NCBI RefSeq assembly: GCF_905404315.1
Contig: NC_066272.1
Coordinates: 4,836,001 to 4,900,000, forward strand
Source: Leptidea sinapis
Taxonomy: Eukaryota > Arthropoda > Insecta > Lepidoptera > Pieridae
Reading direction: 5' to 3'
DNA: 64,000 bases
Shown here: positions 46,401 through 57,174 of the stretch, piece after piece
Numbering within the stretch: the first letter of the stretch is position 1
How the letters are laid out: each line of letters starts with the position of its first letter
The notes under the pieces: generated by a model
Database searches by the model: none
Told to the model about the DNA's origin: nothing
Seen by the model: only the letters and a program-made list of their open reading frames with translations
Made by a program: the position numbers and the translations under genes

Positions 46401-49400
46401 TGGTGAGAAAACCGCTGATGGACATCTGTAACACCAGAGGTCAAGTTATGCGTTGCCGGGCTTTGTACAACATGTATGTATAAAAGTCCCTAAAGTCGTA
46501 TCGGATCGGAAAAACTGCAGCTGGTAATTTATTCTACAAAGTGGTTGTATGAGGCAAGAAGTTACTCGCAAAACGCGCGCTTGTTGAATTCTAGACGCGA
46601 ACATAATGCGGGTGGATTTCGCATTTTGAAATAATGTCCGGTGGCGGAGTTTGACTGCTACCAACCCAAACAACTCTGAGCACTCTCCGTGATATATGCG
46701 GTAATAGATGCAGAGTTAACCCCAACCTCTAGACAACGCCAAAGAACCAAGCCGATGCGAAATAACTTGATTGTTGATGATTCGAGTGACTCTTCATTTT
46801 GCGGTTAAATGGAAAGAGCTGCTTCTTGGGAGCATCGGCCCATAGCTGAGAACAATACTAATAGTTGCAGGTGGTGGCTTGAGGTTAAGTATTGAGCCTT
46901 GAGTATTACTGAGTACAGCAAGCTTTTTGAGGCTAATTTTACCTTATCCTCCAAGTAAGCACGGAATTGAACATCGCTCGTTAGATTGACGCTGAGTAGA
47001 AGCCTGTACTGCCAATACAAGCTGTGCCAGTTAGAGGAGTGATCTCGAATCGAGGGAATACGACAAAGGGAGACTATGTGGCGGTTAACGCACAAACTTG
47101 TGTCTTCTCGGGGTTAAACTGGTCTTAATTTTGTCGGCCTAGAAGTCAGGTAGTGGTGGTTTTTTCCTCTTTTCTGGTTATAATATACCATTCCATTATT
47201 TCCGTAGTGTTAATAATTCTCCAAGGATTCAAACATGGATGTCGGGCAATTAACAAAAATACATTATTATATTCATATGTTACGAATATTATTCTTGTAA
47301 ACTGCACATTGTCGTGCAAAAACAGAATAATCAAAAGAGCTTTATCAGCGTTTTAGGAGGGTTTATGCACTTTTTTTTAAGTTGGTATGTCGTATCGTCC
47401 TGGACACACCACACAAGGAAGCTGATGCTGATGCGGAGGTTTGCGTTGTTAATCGCAGTTGATTGAGCAGGTATTATTTTAACTTTAACATCAACAAAAT
47501 GTCAAGTCTGTGAAAACATTACTCTGAACCTACTGGAAAGTGGAAAAATTTTGATGCATTGTTTATTTGTTTGAAAGCTGATGAAATCCCATGCAAAATC
47601 TTTAAAAAGCTAGGTGTTATTGATAAGGCTTAAACACTTCTGTTTTATGTTGATAGATATGCTGTTTAAGAATTTAGTTTAATTAGTAAATAGATATTAT
47701 TATTTTTATTGATCTGTATGAACATCTATCCCCTCAGTTACTGGGAGTTATTTCGTGAAAGGGACGGAAATATGTTTCAGGAAACATTAACCAATGTGCG
47801 CGCGCGGTAGCGGAAAGATGGCTGTTAGATAGTGCCAACCTATTATGATTTATGGTCGGGTAACATAGTGTATATGCGTGTGTGCCGAGAAAGAGAAAGG
47901 GAAATAGAGAGGAGAACACATCAACTGTCCACATATCTACAGAGATACAGTGTTGTGTATCAAGTCTGAGGTAATACTTATATATTGTGTAAACTATTTT
48001 AATAATTATCTTAACGATTAGGCGCCTAACAAAGATTCTTAAAAAAAATCCGAGTAGGTAATATGTAATTATTCGAATAAATATTTTAGTGTTGATCTTT
48101 TTCGTACTTAAAGGTTCATTCCTATCGTTGTCATTTTATTATTTCAAAGTTTTAAACATTTACCAATCTAACTAATGCTTTTGTGATTTGGAGAGATGAG
48201 TAAAAGAGTAGGATTACAATATGTTACAGGTCATATGCGATTTCTTTAAGGCTCGTTTAATTTAACTTAATGTACCTGAGTTGCAGGTAATTTCCTAAAA
48301 AAAACATATCTCAACATATTATCATTACAAAAACATTAACAAAAATACGTCATGTAACCAACGTACATTCAACTGAATATTTCCAACAAATTAGAAAAAC
48401 TCTGTTACCTGTTTTAATTATAAGTATGTACAAGTTAACAACTAGACTTTATATTTAAATTTAAAACATGGTGACTAAATTATACTCCGTGCCATACTAG
48501 CGAAGCTGCAGAGATGTTTGAAATTTCATCCCTTTGTATCCTGAGGGAGAGTTTTTCTTTACAAAAAAAATATTTAACATAGTATCACCCTAGATATAAC
48601 TCGATATAATAGAAATCGAGTAATAAACACACGAAAAAAGAACACATAAAGATTATTGGCGTTTGGCGTTAAATTTTACTTACCAAACAATTTTCAGAAA
48701 TACTTACAAATAGTGATCCACGGCAATTAGGACAAGACTGCCCTGGATCCAGATAAAACTACTTAATCAAATCATGTGACATGTACCAACCAATTTAGAT
48801 CTCGTCTTCGGTCATACGATGATCGCCTTTGTAAAAAAAAAATCAAAAATTATCAATAGATTTGAAGTAAGAGATTTCTGATCTTTCCCGTCTTGTTTTG
48901 AACATAATAAAGGACCTACAATTACTTTAATAAATATTTAAATAGGCAGCGGCTTTGGCCTATTGAAGCCAGATGAACTTAATGGGGCCTATAGAAAAAG
49001 ATCTGCATCTTAACTTTACGGGTTTTTCAAATATAAGCAAATAAGAGAGGTAAACCAAACATGTGGTTCTAAGTTTCATTTTTGTTTAGTACCACCCGCA
49101 TCACGTTGACGTCTGGCATTTGCAAGCAACGCGCTTTTGCTAGAAATTTCTTGCCTCCCACAGCCACTTTGTGGAATCAATTACCGGCTACTATTTTCCC
49201 GAACAGATACGACTTAGGGACCTTCAAGAAAAAAGTGTACTCCCACCTAAAAAGGCCGGCAACGCATTCTTGACACCTGTTGCTGCGGATGTCAATGGCC
49301 TCACCTCTTCCTATCGCGTGAGCCTCTTGCCCGTTTGCCCCCTCTTATATATAAAATAGGTGTTTTATTTTACAATTCGGATTGGCCCACGTCATATGCT

Positions 49401-52400
49401 TGTACGACTTTGACTTGAGATTTGTTAGACCTACTTATAAATGTAATGTTCTAGCTTTAATAAAGACTGTTCAATATTGTCTGGCTTAGTCCGTAGTTAA
49501 TAATATTATATTCATACACTTCGATCGACTTGACCTTTTGGCATTGCGTAGAGATGTGGAGTCTCTCTGGACCTTCTTCCACGAATATCACAGTGAATGT
49601 GGAATTTTCATACAAAACCTCTAGTGTGGCAGCTTTTTTCACTTAAATTCTGCAGAGCCAGTTGCTCTTTTACCCTCCCTGCATAAAAAAAGTGTGTGTT
49701 CTTATGTATGCACGCAAGAAGTTATATTTCGGATATAGCTGTATGGGCTTGAACCCTTTGCCTGTCCTAATAATGGACGAAGAAATCAAAAAAAAAAAAA
49801 AAACGAATGACGCAAACGTCAGAAAATTTTAGGAACCAACTTCATCTTAAAATTCCACTCTCATATTTTTTTTATAACGCGATTAAAAAAGTATAACTTC
49901 AAAAAATACGTTCAAAATTTTTGTTTTTGGATGTAAACACTTCATTAAGAGAATGTTATAATTAAATAATCGAAATCACTCATTGAATCCGGTGTCGATT
50001 GAACGAACGGCCGTGAATGGTCATTAACTGTGTCGTCTTTCCTCTGTTATGTAACAGACACCAAGTTCAATGTCTAATGCTGCTTATTGATGCATTAAAA
50101 CGAAAAAAAAGTCCACAAACTTGACCTAGATATTGTTACAAAAACTTGATTACAATTAACACTCTATTGGTTTAACTGTAATGTTGTAATTTATACAAAA
50201 TGCCGTTATTGTTAGTTAAATAACAGTACCTGGACGACCGAAAAAAAAACTAATAGGACATCTGGGTTCGAACCGGGTGCTTCTGCTTTCCGGATCACCC
50301 AATGTCCCATCTGAGCTATTTCAGTCTTGTATATAGGGCCGAAGTTTACCGCAAAACACGCATAAAACTACATTTTTTTAATTGAAACCTAGAGCTAGAT
50401 CGATTTCTCGCCCCTGAAATCCCCTGTATACTTAATTTTATGAAAATCGTTGGAGCCGTTTCCGAGATTCAGATATATACATATATGTATATATATATAT
50501 ACAAGAATTGCTCGTTGAAAGATATAAGATAATAAGGGCACTTCTAAAAATTTAATTTTTAGAATCTTAATTATAAGTTCTAAACTATTTTTAAGTAAAG
50601 GTTACTTATAAGTTATAATAAAAGATATACTCTGAATTTGAGATTAAAAATAAGCATAACTACCTGCCACTCATTATTCAGTAAATAATTTAGCAGTATT
50701 CGCTTTATTAAAATAATTATCTACCTATATTTTAAGAAAAGCCACTAACCGTCTGAGTTAATTATGTAAATTATTTTAATCTTATTCACTGATTGACATA
50801 AATTATCATAATATAATGATATTATACAAGACTGATGCCATCTATCAATTTCGCGTATTACATCGTTATTATATTAAAGTATTTTTACTGTTATTCTATT
50901 AATCTAAAAATGTCAACTGATACGGATTGTATATTATTGAAATATCGTGAGTATTATTTGACTTCTGTTCACAAAAGTGATAGCAAATAGCCAACCTGGC
51001 TATTCCCAGTTTTCTGGATTTTCCCCCACAAACCATATGTATTAGTTTTTTAAGCATAATAAAGTTTTATCCCTCAACACGTAGATAGGGTTGTAGAAAT
51101 AAGTGTTTTGATCCCTAGATATATAAGACTTAATTGTTAATTGCTTTAATAAGTAGATTATAAGTAGTTTTGTATATATATCTTAATATCAAATATAGAA
51201 ATTTGGAATTTGATTTTTTTTTACTTCTGTTCACTTACATTCAGTGACCAGGCTGTAAAACACGTGAAACCTCGACCAAAGAGTTCTGTATAAACAATAA
51301 TAAAACTTCCATTGCAACCATGAGAACGATGCATGGTATTGTATCTTCAGAATTATAAAAAGACAGCTATTAACGTCACAATCCTCCGTGAAGTCATTTT
51401 AATTATAGTTTCGTAATGTCATAATGGGTAGGATATTTTGCAATTCTATAACAAAAAGTTACATCAAGTGTATTTTCTTTGGAACAATTATATCAATACA
51501 ATGGCTTCATCGTGAAATATTCGTCCTTTTGTGCAGCATTGCTTATAAAAACAAACTATTAAAAATAAAAAGTCTTACCACATTTAAATCCGTTCGCCTA
51601 ACTTCTTTTATCCTGAAGTATCCATACAAAAAACTCAGCACATATAAAGTAGCACTTATGGAAAATACACCATAAAGTCCAATTTTTCGTACCAATATTC
51701 CACTAAGAGCAGCTCCAACAGGTACTCCCAATGAATAAAATAAGTTAACAATTCCTATACGTAACGTCCGTTGCTCTTCAGTTGTCACATCAGCTATATA
51801 ACTGAACACTCCCATAAACATAGTGAACCAGCCACCACTTAGAGCGGGAAATATTGCTTCAGTAACAGCAGCAACTTCTACTGGTAACTCATAGAAAAAG
51901 TATGTATTCACAATCATACCGATACTTGTCAAAAATTCTCCAATGATGGGTAAGAGCATGCAGAACTTTCTTTGTCCAACCCTGTCACTGTACGCTCCGA
52001 GAAATATTAATATGCCGCATGGTAGAAATGATTGCAATACTGTTTTCCAACCAGCTACTGATGCTACTAGAGTTTGCACTGCTTCTTCTTCGAATGTATA
52101 ATTAGCTGTTTGTCTTTTCGTGAGCGCATCACATATATGGTGGTCAAATTGTAAATTTACTCTGCAAGCCTTTTCTAAATATAAGTTTTGAGTTGCGAGA
52201 GACGAGAGTACAGAAGGCATTACGAAACATGCCAGGATCGGTTCCACCGTAATCAATGCCATCATTTTCCTCGCTCTTTGGAAGAAATTTAATCTACTAC
52301 AATCATCTGGAGGGTCATCAGGCTTGGTACTTAGATATTTATTATCCATTTTACTTTTACTCATACTATTTCTTATATCACTAGGAACAATTAAGTCATT

Positions 52401-52466
52401 TCTTGGTTTATTATTAAGTTTTGAATCCGCAGTTTTGCTTTCCTTTTCTCTTGTATCTATACTCAT
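34435..52466 (-). CDS. SLC46-family (proton-coupled folate transporter-like) MFS transporter, seven coding exons, 593 aa
   Basis: Exons in coding order: 52466-51579, 45917-45758, 40263-40162, 38333-38196, 37041-36958, 35598-35442, 34687-34435. Every junction is GT-AG and phases match. Exon 1 encodes a ~65-residue polar N-terminus, TM1 at about 70-92, a loop with the glycosylation site NYT at 122-124, and TM2-6. The MFS signature GAYSDRVGQRK lies at 157-167. Exons 2-6 carry the second half (IMLVVVLCVVIGPIYG; EMSVMYLFTRYRFNWNE; VGVFSHVLKFDDAVIG; AEAMMPLVYAPMY; FFLLGGGMTIPAVLIF). Exon 7 is a ~80-residue charged cytosolic tail. Human SLC46 members import folates, heme-like compounds or muropeptides with protons; the substrate here cannot be told. 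A 5' UTR splice acceptor is likely at 52487 ('tgttacag'). Introns total about 16 kb. Confidence 0.95.
34862..35105 (+). repeat. Possible LINE tail with GT run
   Basis: The stretch reads GRACMKTVEEAREVCKYRSNWRSVVSYPDG before a stop and a short GT microsatellite, resembling the end of an ORF2 followed by a simple-repeat 3' terminus. There is no second copy. It lies in intron 6 of the SLC46 gene. Confidence 0.35.
36467..36864. mobile_element. 398-bp GC-rich MITE
   Basis: 13-bp perfect inverted ends GGTGCGTACAAAT (36467-36479 and 36852-36864). The interior is unusually GC-rich with 'gccgcgcgcg' and 'ggccgccgcgcgcg' blocks. No target duplication is evident. It lies in SLC46 intron 5, close to exon 5. 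Confidence 0.75.
38450..38774. mobile_element. 325-bp MITE flanked by TTA
   Basis: Inverted ends GGGGGCGTCCATTAATT at 38450 and, complemented, ending at 38774. TTA lies directly outside both ends (38447-38449, 38775-38777), a 3-bp target duplication. The interior has C-rich blocks near both ends ('gaccccctctcccc', 'acccccctccccc'). Similar 'GGGCGTCCATTAATTACG' termini are, from memory, widespread in animal genomes. Confidence 0.85.
38790..39110 (-). repeat. LINE 3'-end fragment, family F, copy 1
   Basis: Reverse orientation, near the same sequence as 57175-57500. The minus strand encodes the ORF2 end with KGYYNINDFLN before the stop. Plus-strand landmarks: 'gaatgggcgcaacaaactca', 'gcgggctttttttt' and 'aaattcaaatatttttattc'. 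Confidence 0.8.
39774..39996 (-). repeat. tRNA-related SINE family S, copy 3
   Basis: On the minus strand: 'aagccacaacctgagagttg', 'gtcactcggacggttggctc' (A box), 'gagggttcgagccccacatc' (B box) and an ATTTGTACC-type end. Both ends carry 'ccaaa.tttatg' and 'tttgtacc' motifs. It lies in SLC46 intron 3. Confidence 0.8.
40390..40520 (+). repeat. Probable retroelement remnant
   Basis: 'agagtatggcgagtcaacat', 'aggttgcctcgtgtagaggc' and 'gaaacccgtgttgacttgta' match, from memory, a motif found repeatedly in lepidopteran genomic DNA. There is only one copy here, in SLC46 intron 2. Confidence 0.35.
41155..41640 (-). pseudogene. LINE ORF2 C-terminus and tail, family C, copy 5
   Basis: The minus strand encodes ALRRDVASLCVFYRIYYRG, ELFHLIPAAEFHLRTTRHKL and STVQFSRSFLPS. 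The tail is at 41160-41240. It lies in SLC46 intron 2. Confidence 0.85.
41908..42211 (+). repeat. SINE-like repeat family A, copy 5 (full-length reference copy)
   Basis: Runs from 'gggaggctcctttacaccgg' through 'aaacattactgtgtttcggt', 'gggcgccgtagctagtgaaa', the hairpin arms 'gtgccattcagaat...tcctgagcggcgct' and 'tcgtctcgtcccttattttc' to a final A run. There is no pol III tRNA module; RNA or LINE origin is uncertain. Confidence 0.9.
42500..43080 (-). pseudogene. LINE ORF2 end and tail, family C, copy 6
   Basis: The minus strand at 43055-42801 encodes SLVSKLRAITNFAVIWKIRL and RCWSDNVWSITIVFDLVHSS, a mutated post-RT region. The tail part is at 42500-42660 ('atgataagcaattaccgccg'). Confidence 0.7.
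44395..44735 (+). pseudogene. LINE ORF2 C-terminus and tail, family C, copy 7
   Basis: Plus-strand copy: 'agagctgtttcacttgattc', 'cacgacacgccacgag', 'ggatgtgtggcggtcctcca', 'ttgtgcggtgtttccaggac', then the tail 'gcaagagaatgtgggagcag' and an A run at 44724. Confidence 0.85.
45195..45410 (-). repeat. LINE 3' tail, family C, copy 8
   Basis: Reverse tail: 'atggaagaaaggacaaacga', 'atgttaagtgatcaccgccg', 'aacactgcacaaggaagctc'. It contains a small local duplication ('ctagaggaacactagaggaa'). Confidence 0.85.
45968..46365 (+). repeat. Dispersed repeat family B, copy 1
   Basis: Landmarks 'aagttatacttctttaggcg', 'cacgcgcatcactgttacac', 'aaagggttcaagcccgtaca' and 'acttcttgcgtgcatacata'. It is found inverted at 49683-49918 and in part at 54230-54322. 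Non-coding. Confidence 0.7.
46380..47130 (-). pseudogene. LINE ORF2 end and tail, family C-related, copy 9
   Basis: Highly mutated reverse copy. 47110-46800 keeps traces of the post-RT region (LEDKVKLASKSL, 'cttctcggggttaaactgg'). 46700-46390 keeps the ORF2 end and tail ('gtgatatatgcggtaataga', 'gtcgtatcggatcggaaaaa'). Confidence 0.6.
47350..47430 (-). repeat. LINE family C fragment
   Basis: Short reverse piece: 'gttggtatgtcgtatcgtcc' and 'acacaccacacaaggaagct'. Confidence 0.65.
47431..48984. other. SLC46 intron 1, no recognised feature
   Basis: AT-rich intron DNA. A GC-richer patch at 47775-47930 ('cgcgcgcggtagcggaaag') has a 66-codon frame with no family resemblance. Confidence 0.4.
48985..49470 (+). 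pseudogene. LINE ORF2 C-terminus, family D, copy 1
   Basis: Encodes RITLTSGICKQRAFARNFLP, then TATLWNQLPATIFPNRYDLG and TFKKKVYSHLKRP before a stop. This is the usual C-terminal block of CR1-like ORF2. A related fragment is at 62335-62515. Confidence 0.8.
49683..49918 (-). repeat. Dispersed repeat family B, copy 2
   Basis: Inverted relative to the 45968 copy: 'tatgcacgcaagaagttata', 'gggcttgaaccctttgcc' and 'aggaaccaacttcatcttaa'. A pure A run of 14 lies at about 49789-49802. Confidence 0.75.
50235..50555 (-). repeat. tRNA-like SINE family U, copy 2
   Basis: Reverse of the 23905 copy: 'ggttcgaaccgggtgcttct', 'ggatcacccaatgtcccatc', 'gctatttcagtcttgtatat', 'cgttggagccgtttccgaga', then TA repeats and 'caagaattgctcgttgaaag'. 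Confidence 0.8.
50556..51578. other. SLC46 intron 1, end nearest exon 1
   Basis: AT-rich with no repeats or frames recognised. The exon 1 splice donor is at 51577-51578. Confidence 0.5.
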
Positions 52467-52486
52467 TATGGCAAATAAAATATTAC

Positions 52487-53419
52487 CTGTAACAAAACGA
52501 GGTGCATATATTAGAATCTCGTAAATTAAAATATCATAAATTGAATAATTAGGAACTAAACTAAAACATAAATATCTGCAGTTATCGATTTGTTTTGATC
52601 AGGTGCAACAGTTGCGAATTTTTGTTATGGATATTTTGGTAATCGTGCTATAAATATAATATAAAAGATTTTTATGTTTTGGTTGTTAACGATTAATGTC
52701 GCTTTTTATTTTATCTTTTTAAATCTAGGTTTCAGTTCATGGATATGTCTTAGTTGTGTTATCGATGTTTTACGATGAATTATTCCTTGAGCTATTACTC
52801 TTCTTTTAAAAATATAGTTTATTATTTGAAACTTTAATAAATTTACTATTTTTTACTTACAATTGTTATTACAGAGTGGTAATGCTTTACGTAACAACTG
52901 ATATTAAGACAATTCTTTGATAAGTACACTAATGTTCCTTACGCCGGACGTGGTAATAATTCCTTGATTGCTGCGTGCTTATTGTAATCGTTGTAGACTT
53001 GTGGTCAGAATTAACATTACTTAGACAATAGCATTATCAAGACATGTTACAGTGGCTTGTTTCTAGACGTTTGGAATATCAGCAATAAAATTCTTCATTC
53101 TTTTTATCTTAAACTACTCTTTGGTTACTCGAAATGCGATAAAGCACGGTTAGTACCGCGACTGCAACAGGTATTTAATTTATCGGTTCATTGGACACGT
53201 AATATATTACCTATATACCTAGCTCAGACTTCCTGTCAAAAATTTGTTCATTATATGTTTCAATAGGACTTATAACTGATTATGTATTTGTCATTGATAT
53301 TTGTTAAAGGTTAGTTGGTAAAAGTCAACTTGCGATCTTAATTTGACAGCTGTGAATTTAAACCACAATTAACATAATTATTATAATCTTCTGTAGTTAA
53401 GTAGCTCTTATCATTATAG
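52487..53419. other. Upstream region of the SLC46 gene
   Basis: Contains a likely 5' UTR splice acceptor at 52487-52488 on the minus strand, so the first non-coding exon and promoter lie at higher coordinates. I could not place them. Confidence 0.4.
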
Positions 53420-53660
53420 GATTCAAATCAACTCAAAATCACTTTATTCATGCAGGTCACGGAAATGACACTTATGAATGTCAAAAAAAAATCTAATTGA
53501 ATCTACTGATACTTCGTAAAGGGTTGAGCTAATGAGAAGAAGTAGAAGGAAACTCATTGCCACACTTTTAAATCATGATTTACATTTTCATAGTTTTACA
53601 AATCATTTCAATTACAATATAATATAGTATGTTTAATGTAAAGTGATGCAATAAACATAC
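53420..53660. repeat. Dispersed repeat family G (LINE tail-like)
   Basis: 'caaaatcactttattcatgc' and 'atgacacttatgaatgtcaa' recur inverted at about 1905-1970. 'cttatgaatgt...gaagaagt.g.a.gaaactca' recurs at 35750-35850. Confidence 0.65.
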
Positions 53661-53839
53661 TCACACGTCAAGTAGTCAAATGATTTATGGAAAATATGCT
53701 ACAAATATACAATGTTAATGTATAGGCTCCTGGGTTAGCCTCAGATGTACAATACAGATGTGATACAAAAAAAGAATTGTTAAAAACGTTTGTGTTTGTT
53801 GTGTGGGAAAGATTATTATAACATAAATGATGTTCTTAA

Positions 53840-54060
53840 TGATACCACAGACTGAAAATGGAACTTACACCCTCAGGCTCTTTAATTAATGTTTATCGTA
53901 CGATATTACATTGTAATCCATATTTTCATAAAAAAAAACCACAGAGTTTTTGCGACCGTTCTTCGCAGGTCCGAGGCACTCTATTTTGGATGGGTGGTAG
54001 TTTTTGACGTTGAATAAGTTATCTTAAATAAAAATATTTGCATTTGAATTCTCTAATAAA
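53840..54060 (+). repeat. Family F-related fragment
   Basis: 'aatgataccacag', 'ccctcaggctctttaattaa', 'gattacattgtaatccatat' and 'atgggtggtagtttttgacg' match the complement of 57175-57420, so this is the opposite orientation of that copy. Confidence 0.7.
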
Positions 54061-54229
54061 TTTATTTATGACCTCAACTCTGAAATTTAAACTCTCAGCC
54101 CTGAAACAACAGTCCACTAAGCCTACGTAAAAAGCGTTTTAACCTCTAATCAAGCATCACCAAGGTTCGCGAGTTCAACTTCTACTACTTTAAGGCTGTA
54201 TACTTCCTGATGAACATCAAAATTTTCCT

Positions 54230-54322
54230 GTTTAAATGTTTTTTTGAAGTTACACTTCTTTGGACGCGTTATAAAAAAATGATGAGAGTGAAATAGATGC
54301 GCGCGCATCACTGTAACACACT
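54230..54322 (+). repeat. Dispersed repeat family B, partial copy 3
   Basis: 'gaagttacacttctttggac' and 'gcgcgcatcactgtaacaca' match the first part of the 45968 copy. Confidence 0.75.
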
Positions 54323-54340
54323 CAATTTATCAAATTACAT

Positions 54341-54690
54341 ATCTATATATATAAAAATCAATTGCTGTTCGTTAGTCTTGCTAAAACTCGAGAACGGCTG
54401 GACTGATTTGGCTAATTTTGGTATTGAATTATTTGAATAAATAGGAAAATGCTGCTAAATTAAATAAAAACAACAAATTTGTTTTTACTTTGATGTGTCC
54501 ATACATAATTTCTATGAGAGAATTTATTGACGCACGGTTTGACAGTTCTGCTGTGAAACAATTTCATTACGACACCAGGGTGCATATTTTACGAATTAAT
54601 TTTTGATGTTATGATATATTATTGACAAATTCATATAAAAACATTATTTTATTTATTATATACAGAACAACGTCTGTCGGGTCAGCTAGT
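54341..54690 (+). repeat. Dispersed repeat family H, copy 2
   Basis: From 'atctatatatataaaaatca' to 'cgtctgtcgggtcagctagt'. Includes 'cgagaacggctggactgatt' and 'cgcacggtttgacagttctg'. Confidence 0.85.
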
Positions 54691-55196
54691 ATACAATAAA
54701 CATGTTTGTTAATAGTTTCATTTAAATCCGTAACATAATGCACGCAGAGATATCACAGAGGCCATCTTGACACGCGTCTTCTTATCGATGAAGACAATCG
54801 ATTAAACCCTCTTTTAAATGTTAAATGACATGAAATCACTTGATTAATGCACCTCTATAAAGTGTCTTTAGGTACTCGACACGCGGATTTGATTGTGCTT
54901 AGGCCTTGAGGACAACTCCACAATGAGAGCCCAACAAAAACTCTTTAGCGGTGTCATCGTTATGGCCTTGTGCATCCGGTTCCGCGTTACTATACAGTGC
55001 CGATAAAATTCTGCATGTTTTTATACAGGCTGTCCCATGTATCAATCAGTATGGGCAAGTCTGAAATTATAAGACATACAGAAATATATTCTTACGAACC
55101 ATCTAATCGATTTTCGTGACTAGAAAAACTAAATTCATAGATTTTTAGTAAGATACTTCAGGTTACTTTTTGTAAGGTAAGAGCTTAGATAATTTA

Positions 55197-55769
55197 TACG
55201 TCTAGATAGAGTCTCTCGCTGTTAGACAACCGATAAAAATAGGCCAGGTTTATTACTTTGATGTGCATGTCAAGTTACGTCTTACACTCGCAATTTGTAT
55301 GTCAAAATAGAAGTGACATGTGACAGCTGTAAAAACGTCATGCACACTAAAGTGCACACTAAACCGCCTTCCAAATGAGTTGTATGAAAAAAATTCCATA
55401 TTTCAAGTGTAATATGATTTACCTATGAAAAATAAAATTTTTGATTTGATCAAAAATATTATAAGATACATAATAGCTTGAAGGGTAAATGTATACACTT
55501 CAATAATAAAGTCCTAGCCACTGTTCAGGCATTATCTATAAATAAATTTAAATGTTTTATAAAGAAATGGCTCTGTCGTAAATCCTATTACTTCACTGCT
55601 GATTATCTAAATATTCGGACAGCCTGGGACTAGATTATGATTTCTTTATAGCGATAGAAATGACTGTACAAATTGCGAGTGTAAGACGTAACTTGACATG
55701 CACATCAAAGTAATAAACCTGGCCTATTTTTATCGGTTGTCTAACAGCGAGAGACTCTATCTAGACGTA
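55197..55769. mobile_element. Foldback element: perfect 103-bp inverted repeat around a LINE tail
   Basis: 55197-55299 and 55667-55769 are exact reverse complements over 103 bases, starting TACGTCTAGATAG. The 367-bp spacer contains a LINE family E 3' end at 55440-55625 ('aaatgtatacacttcaataa', 'ttcaggcattatctataaat'). The arms match the first half of the 201-bp MITE at 3904-4104, and TA begins and ends the structure. Confidence 0.92.
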
Positions 55770-56017
55770 AGTAATTATGAGTAAGACGTAAGTAGTAATG
55801 TAACAGCTATTCATGTTTTAAAAAATTTGATGGAATTTGAAGTCATCGGACTTGTTAGTTGCTGTTAAAACATCATGATAATAATAATATTATATCTTTT
55901 CGTTGGGTTCTGTATAGGTACATATACCTACAGTTAAAAAGTCTAGCGTGGTTCAAAGACTTCCATTTTATTCAATATGCAGCCAACTTCAAAATAATTA
56001 GAAATACAAATATTTTA

Positions 56018-56285
56018 CCAGACTCCTTTGCACAGGATGCTGGCTAGATTATGGGTACCACAATGGCGCCTATTTTTGTCGTGAATGTCGTGAATAAATT
56101 TGTAAACATTACTGTGTTTCGGCCTGAAGGGAGCCGTAGCTACTGGGAAAATGAGACTTAGCATCTTACGTCTCAAGGAGACGAGCGCAATTGTGGTGCC
56201 GCTCAGAATTTTTGGGTTTTTCAAGAATCCTGAGCAGCACTGCAGTGTAATGGGTATCAGCTGAACGTCCTGCTCAGACGAGGGA
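56018..56285 (+). repeat. SINE-like repeat family A, copy 6
   Basis: 5' end intact ('gactcctttgcacaggatgc'), hairpin arms present ('gtgccgctcag...ctgagcagcac'). There are short deletions after the hairpin and no A tail. Confidence 0.85.
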
Positions 56286-56650
56286 CTTTTCATCGATATT
56301 ATATCGATAAAGTCGTTGAACAGAGCTCTCCCTTTGCAGTAAAAAGTTGTAAACTTCCTTAAATTCACCCGTATAAACAGTATTTGTAACTTATATCCGT
56401 AATGTGCTTAAATGTAATTCACTTGCCGTGTTGTTCACATTTGTTACAAGGTTGAATATAAGTTAATCTTTTTTATGTTTTTTTGTATCTTCCTTAAACA
56501 TAACAAAGATATTTAACGTAAGTAAATAAACAATACAAGGATTTAATTAGTTCATTACACGATTAAAAAAATAATCAAATTAACAATAAGTGCTCTATAC
56601 CTACTATAAATGTGATAGATATTATACCCTTTGTCAATATAACAAATGAT

Positions 56651-57018
56651 ATCTTAATATATATAAATTACGTGTCACGTTGTTTGTCCGCGATGGATTC
56701 CTAAACTAAAGAACGGATTTTAATGGGGATTACTTCATGGAGTGCAGTTTAGTCCAACTTGAGAGATAGGATAGTTTTTATTTCGATTTGGGACCCATAA
56801 TAATTTTTATTTTCAATATTTGTTTTGTATGGACATATTTTCTATGAGAGAGTTTAGTGACGCATGGTTTGACAGTTCCACTGTGAAACAATTTCATTAT
56901 AACAACAGGCAGCATATATTACGAAATAATTCTTGATTGGTTGAAATATTATTGGCAAATTCCTATTAAACAGTTTTTTTTTATTATCTACAGAACAACG
57001 TCTGTCGGGTCAGGTCAC
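56651..57018 (+). repeat. Dispersed repeat family H, copy 3
   Basis: 'acgtgtcacgttgtttgtcc', 'ggggattacttcatggagtg', 'tggtttgacagttccactgt' and 'aacaacgtctgtcgggtcag'. Confidence 0.85.
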
Positions 57019-57174
57019 GTAACGTCACATGTAAATATTTTTTACGTACCTATTTTCCTACATTAAAAGCAACATGCAAAATTTATTATTGTTTTTCTTT
57101 ATTAATATCATAATATTATTACCCGACCCGAAAAACATAGTTTTGATTTTTAAATTACTATTGGTTATAGCGTG

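Noticed and set aside
46222..46434. Coding potential in family B repeats
   Set aside because: Frames are not conserved between the copies at 45968 and 49683.
47734..47934. 66-codon frame in SLC46 intron 1
   Set aside because: Opposite frames are equally open locally, no motif and no second exon could be found.
53057..53266. 69-codon frame near the SLC46 5' side
   Set aside because: No family resemblance, no splice or start context, AT-rich; a chance frame.
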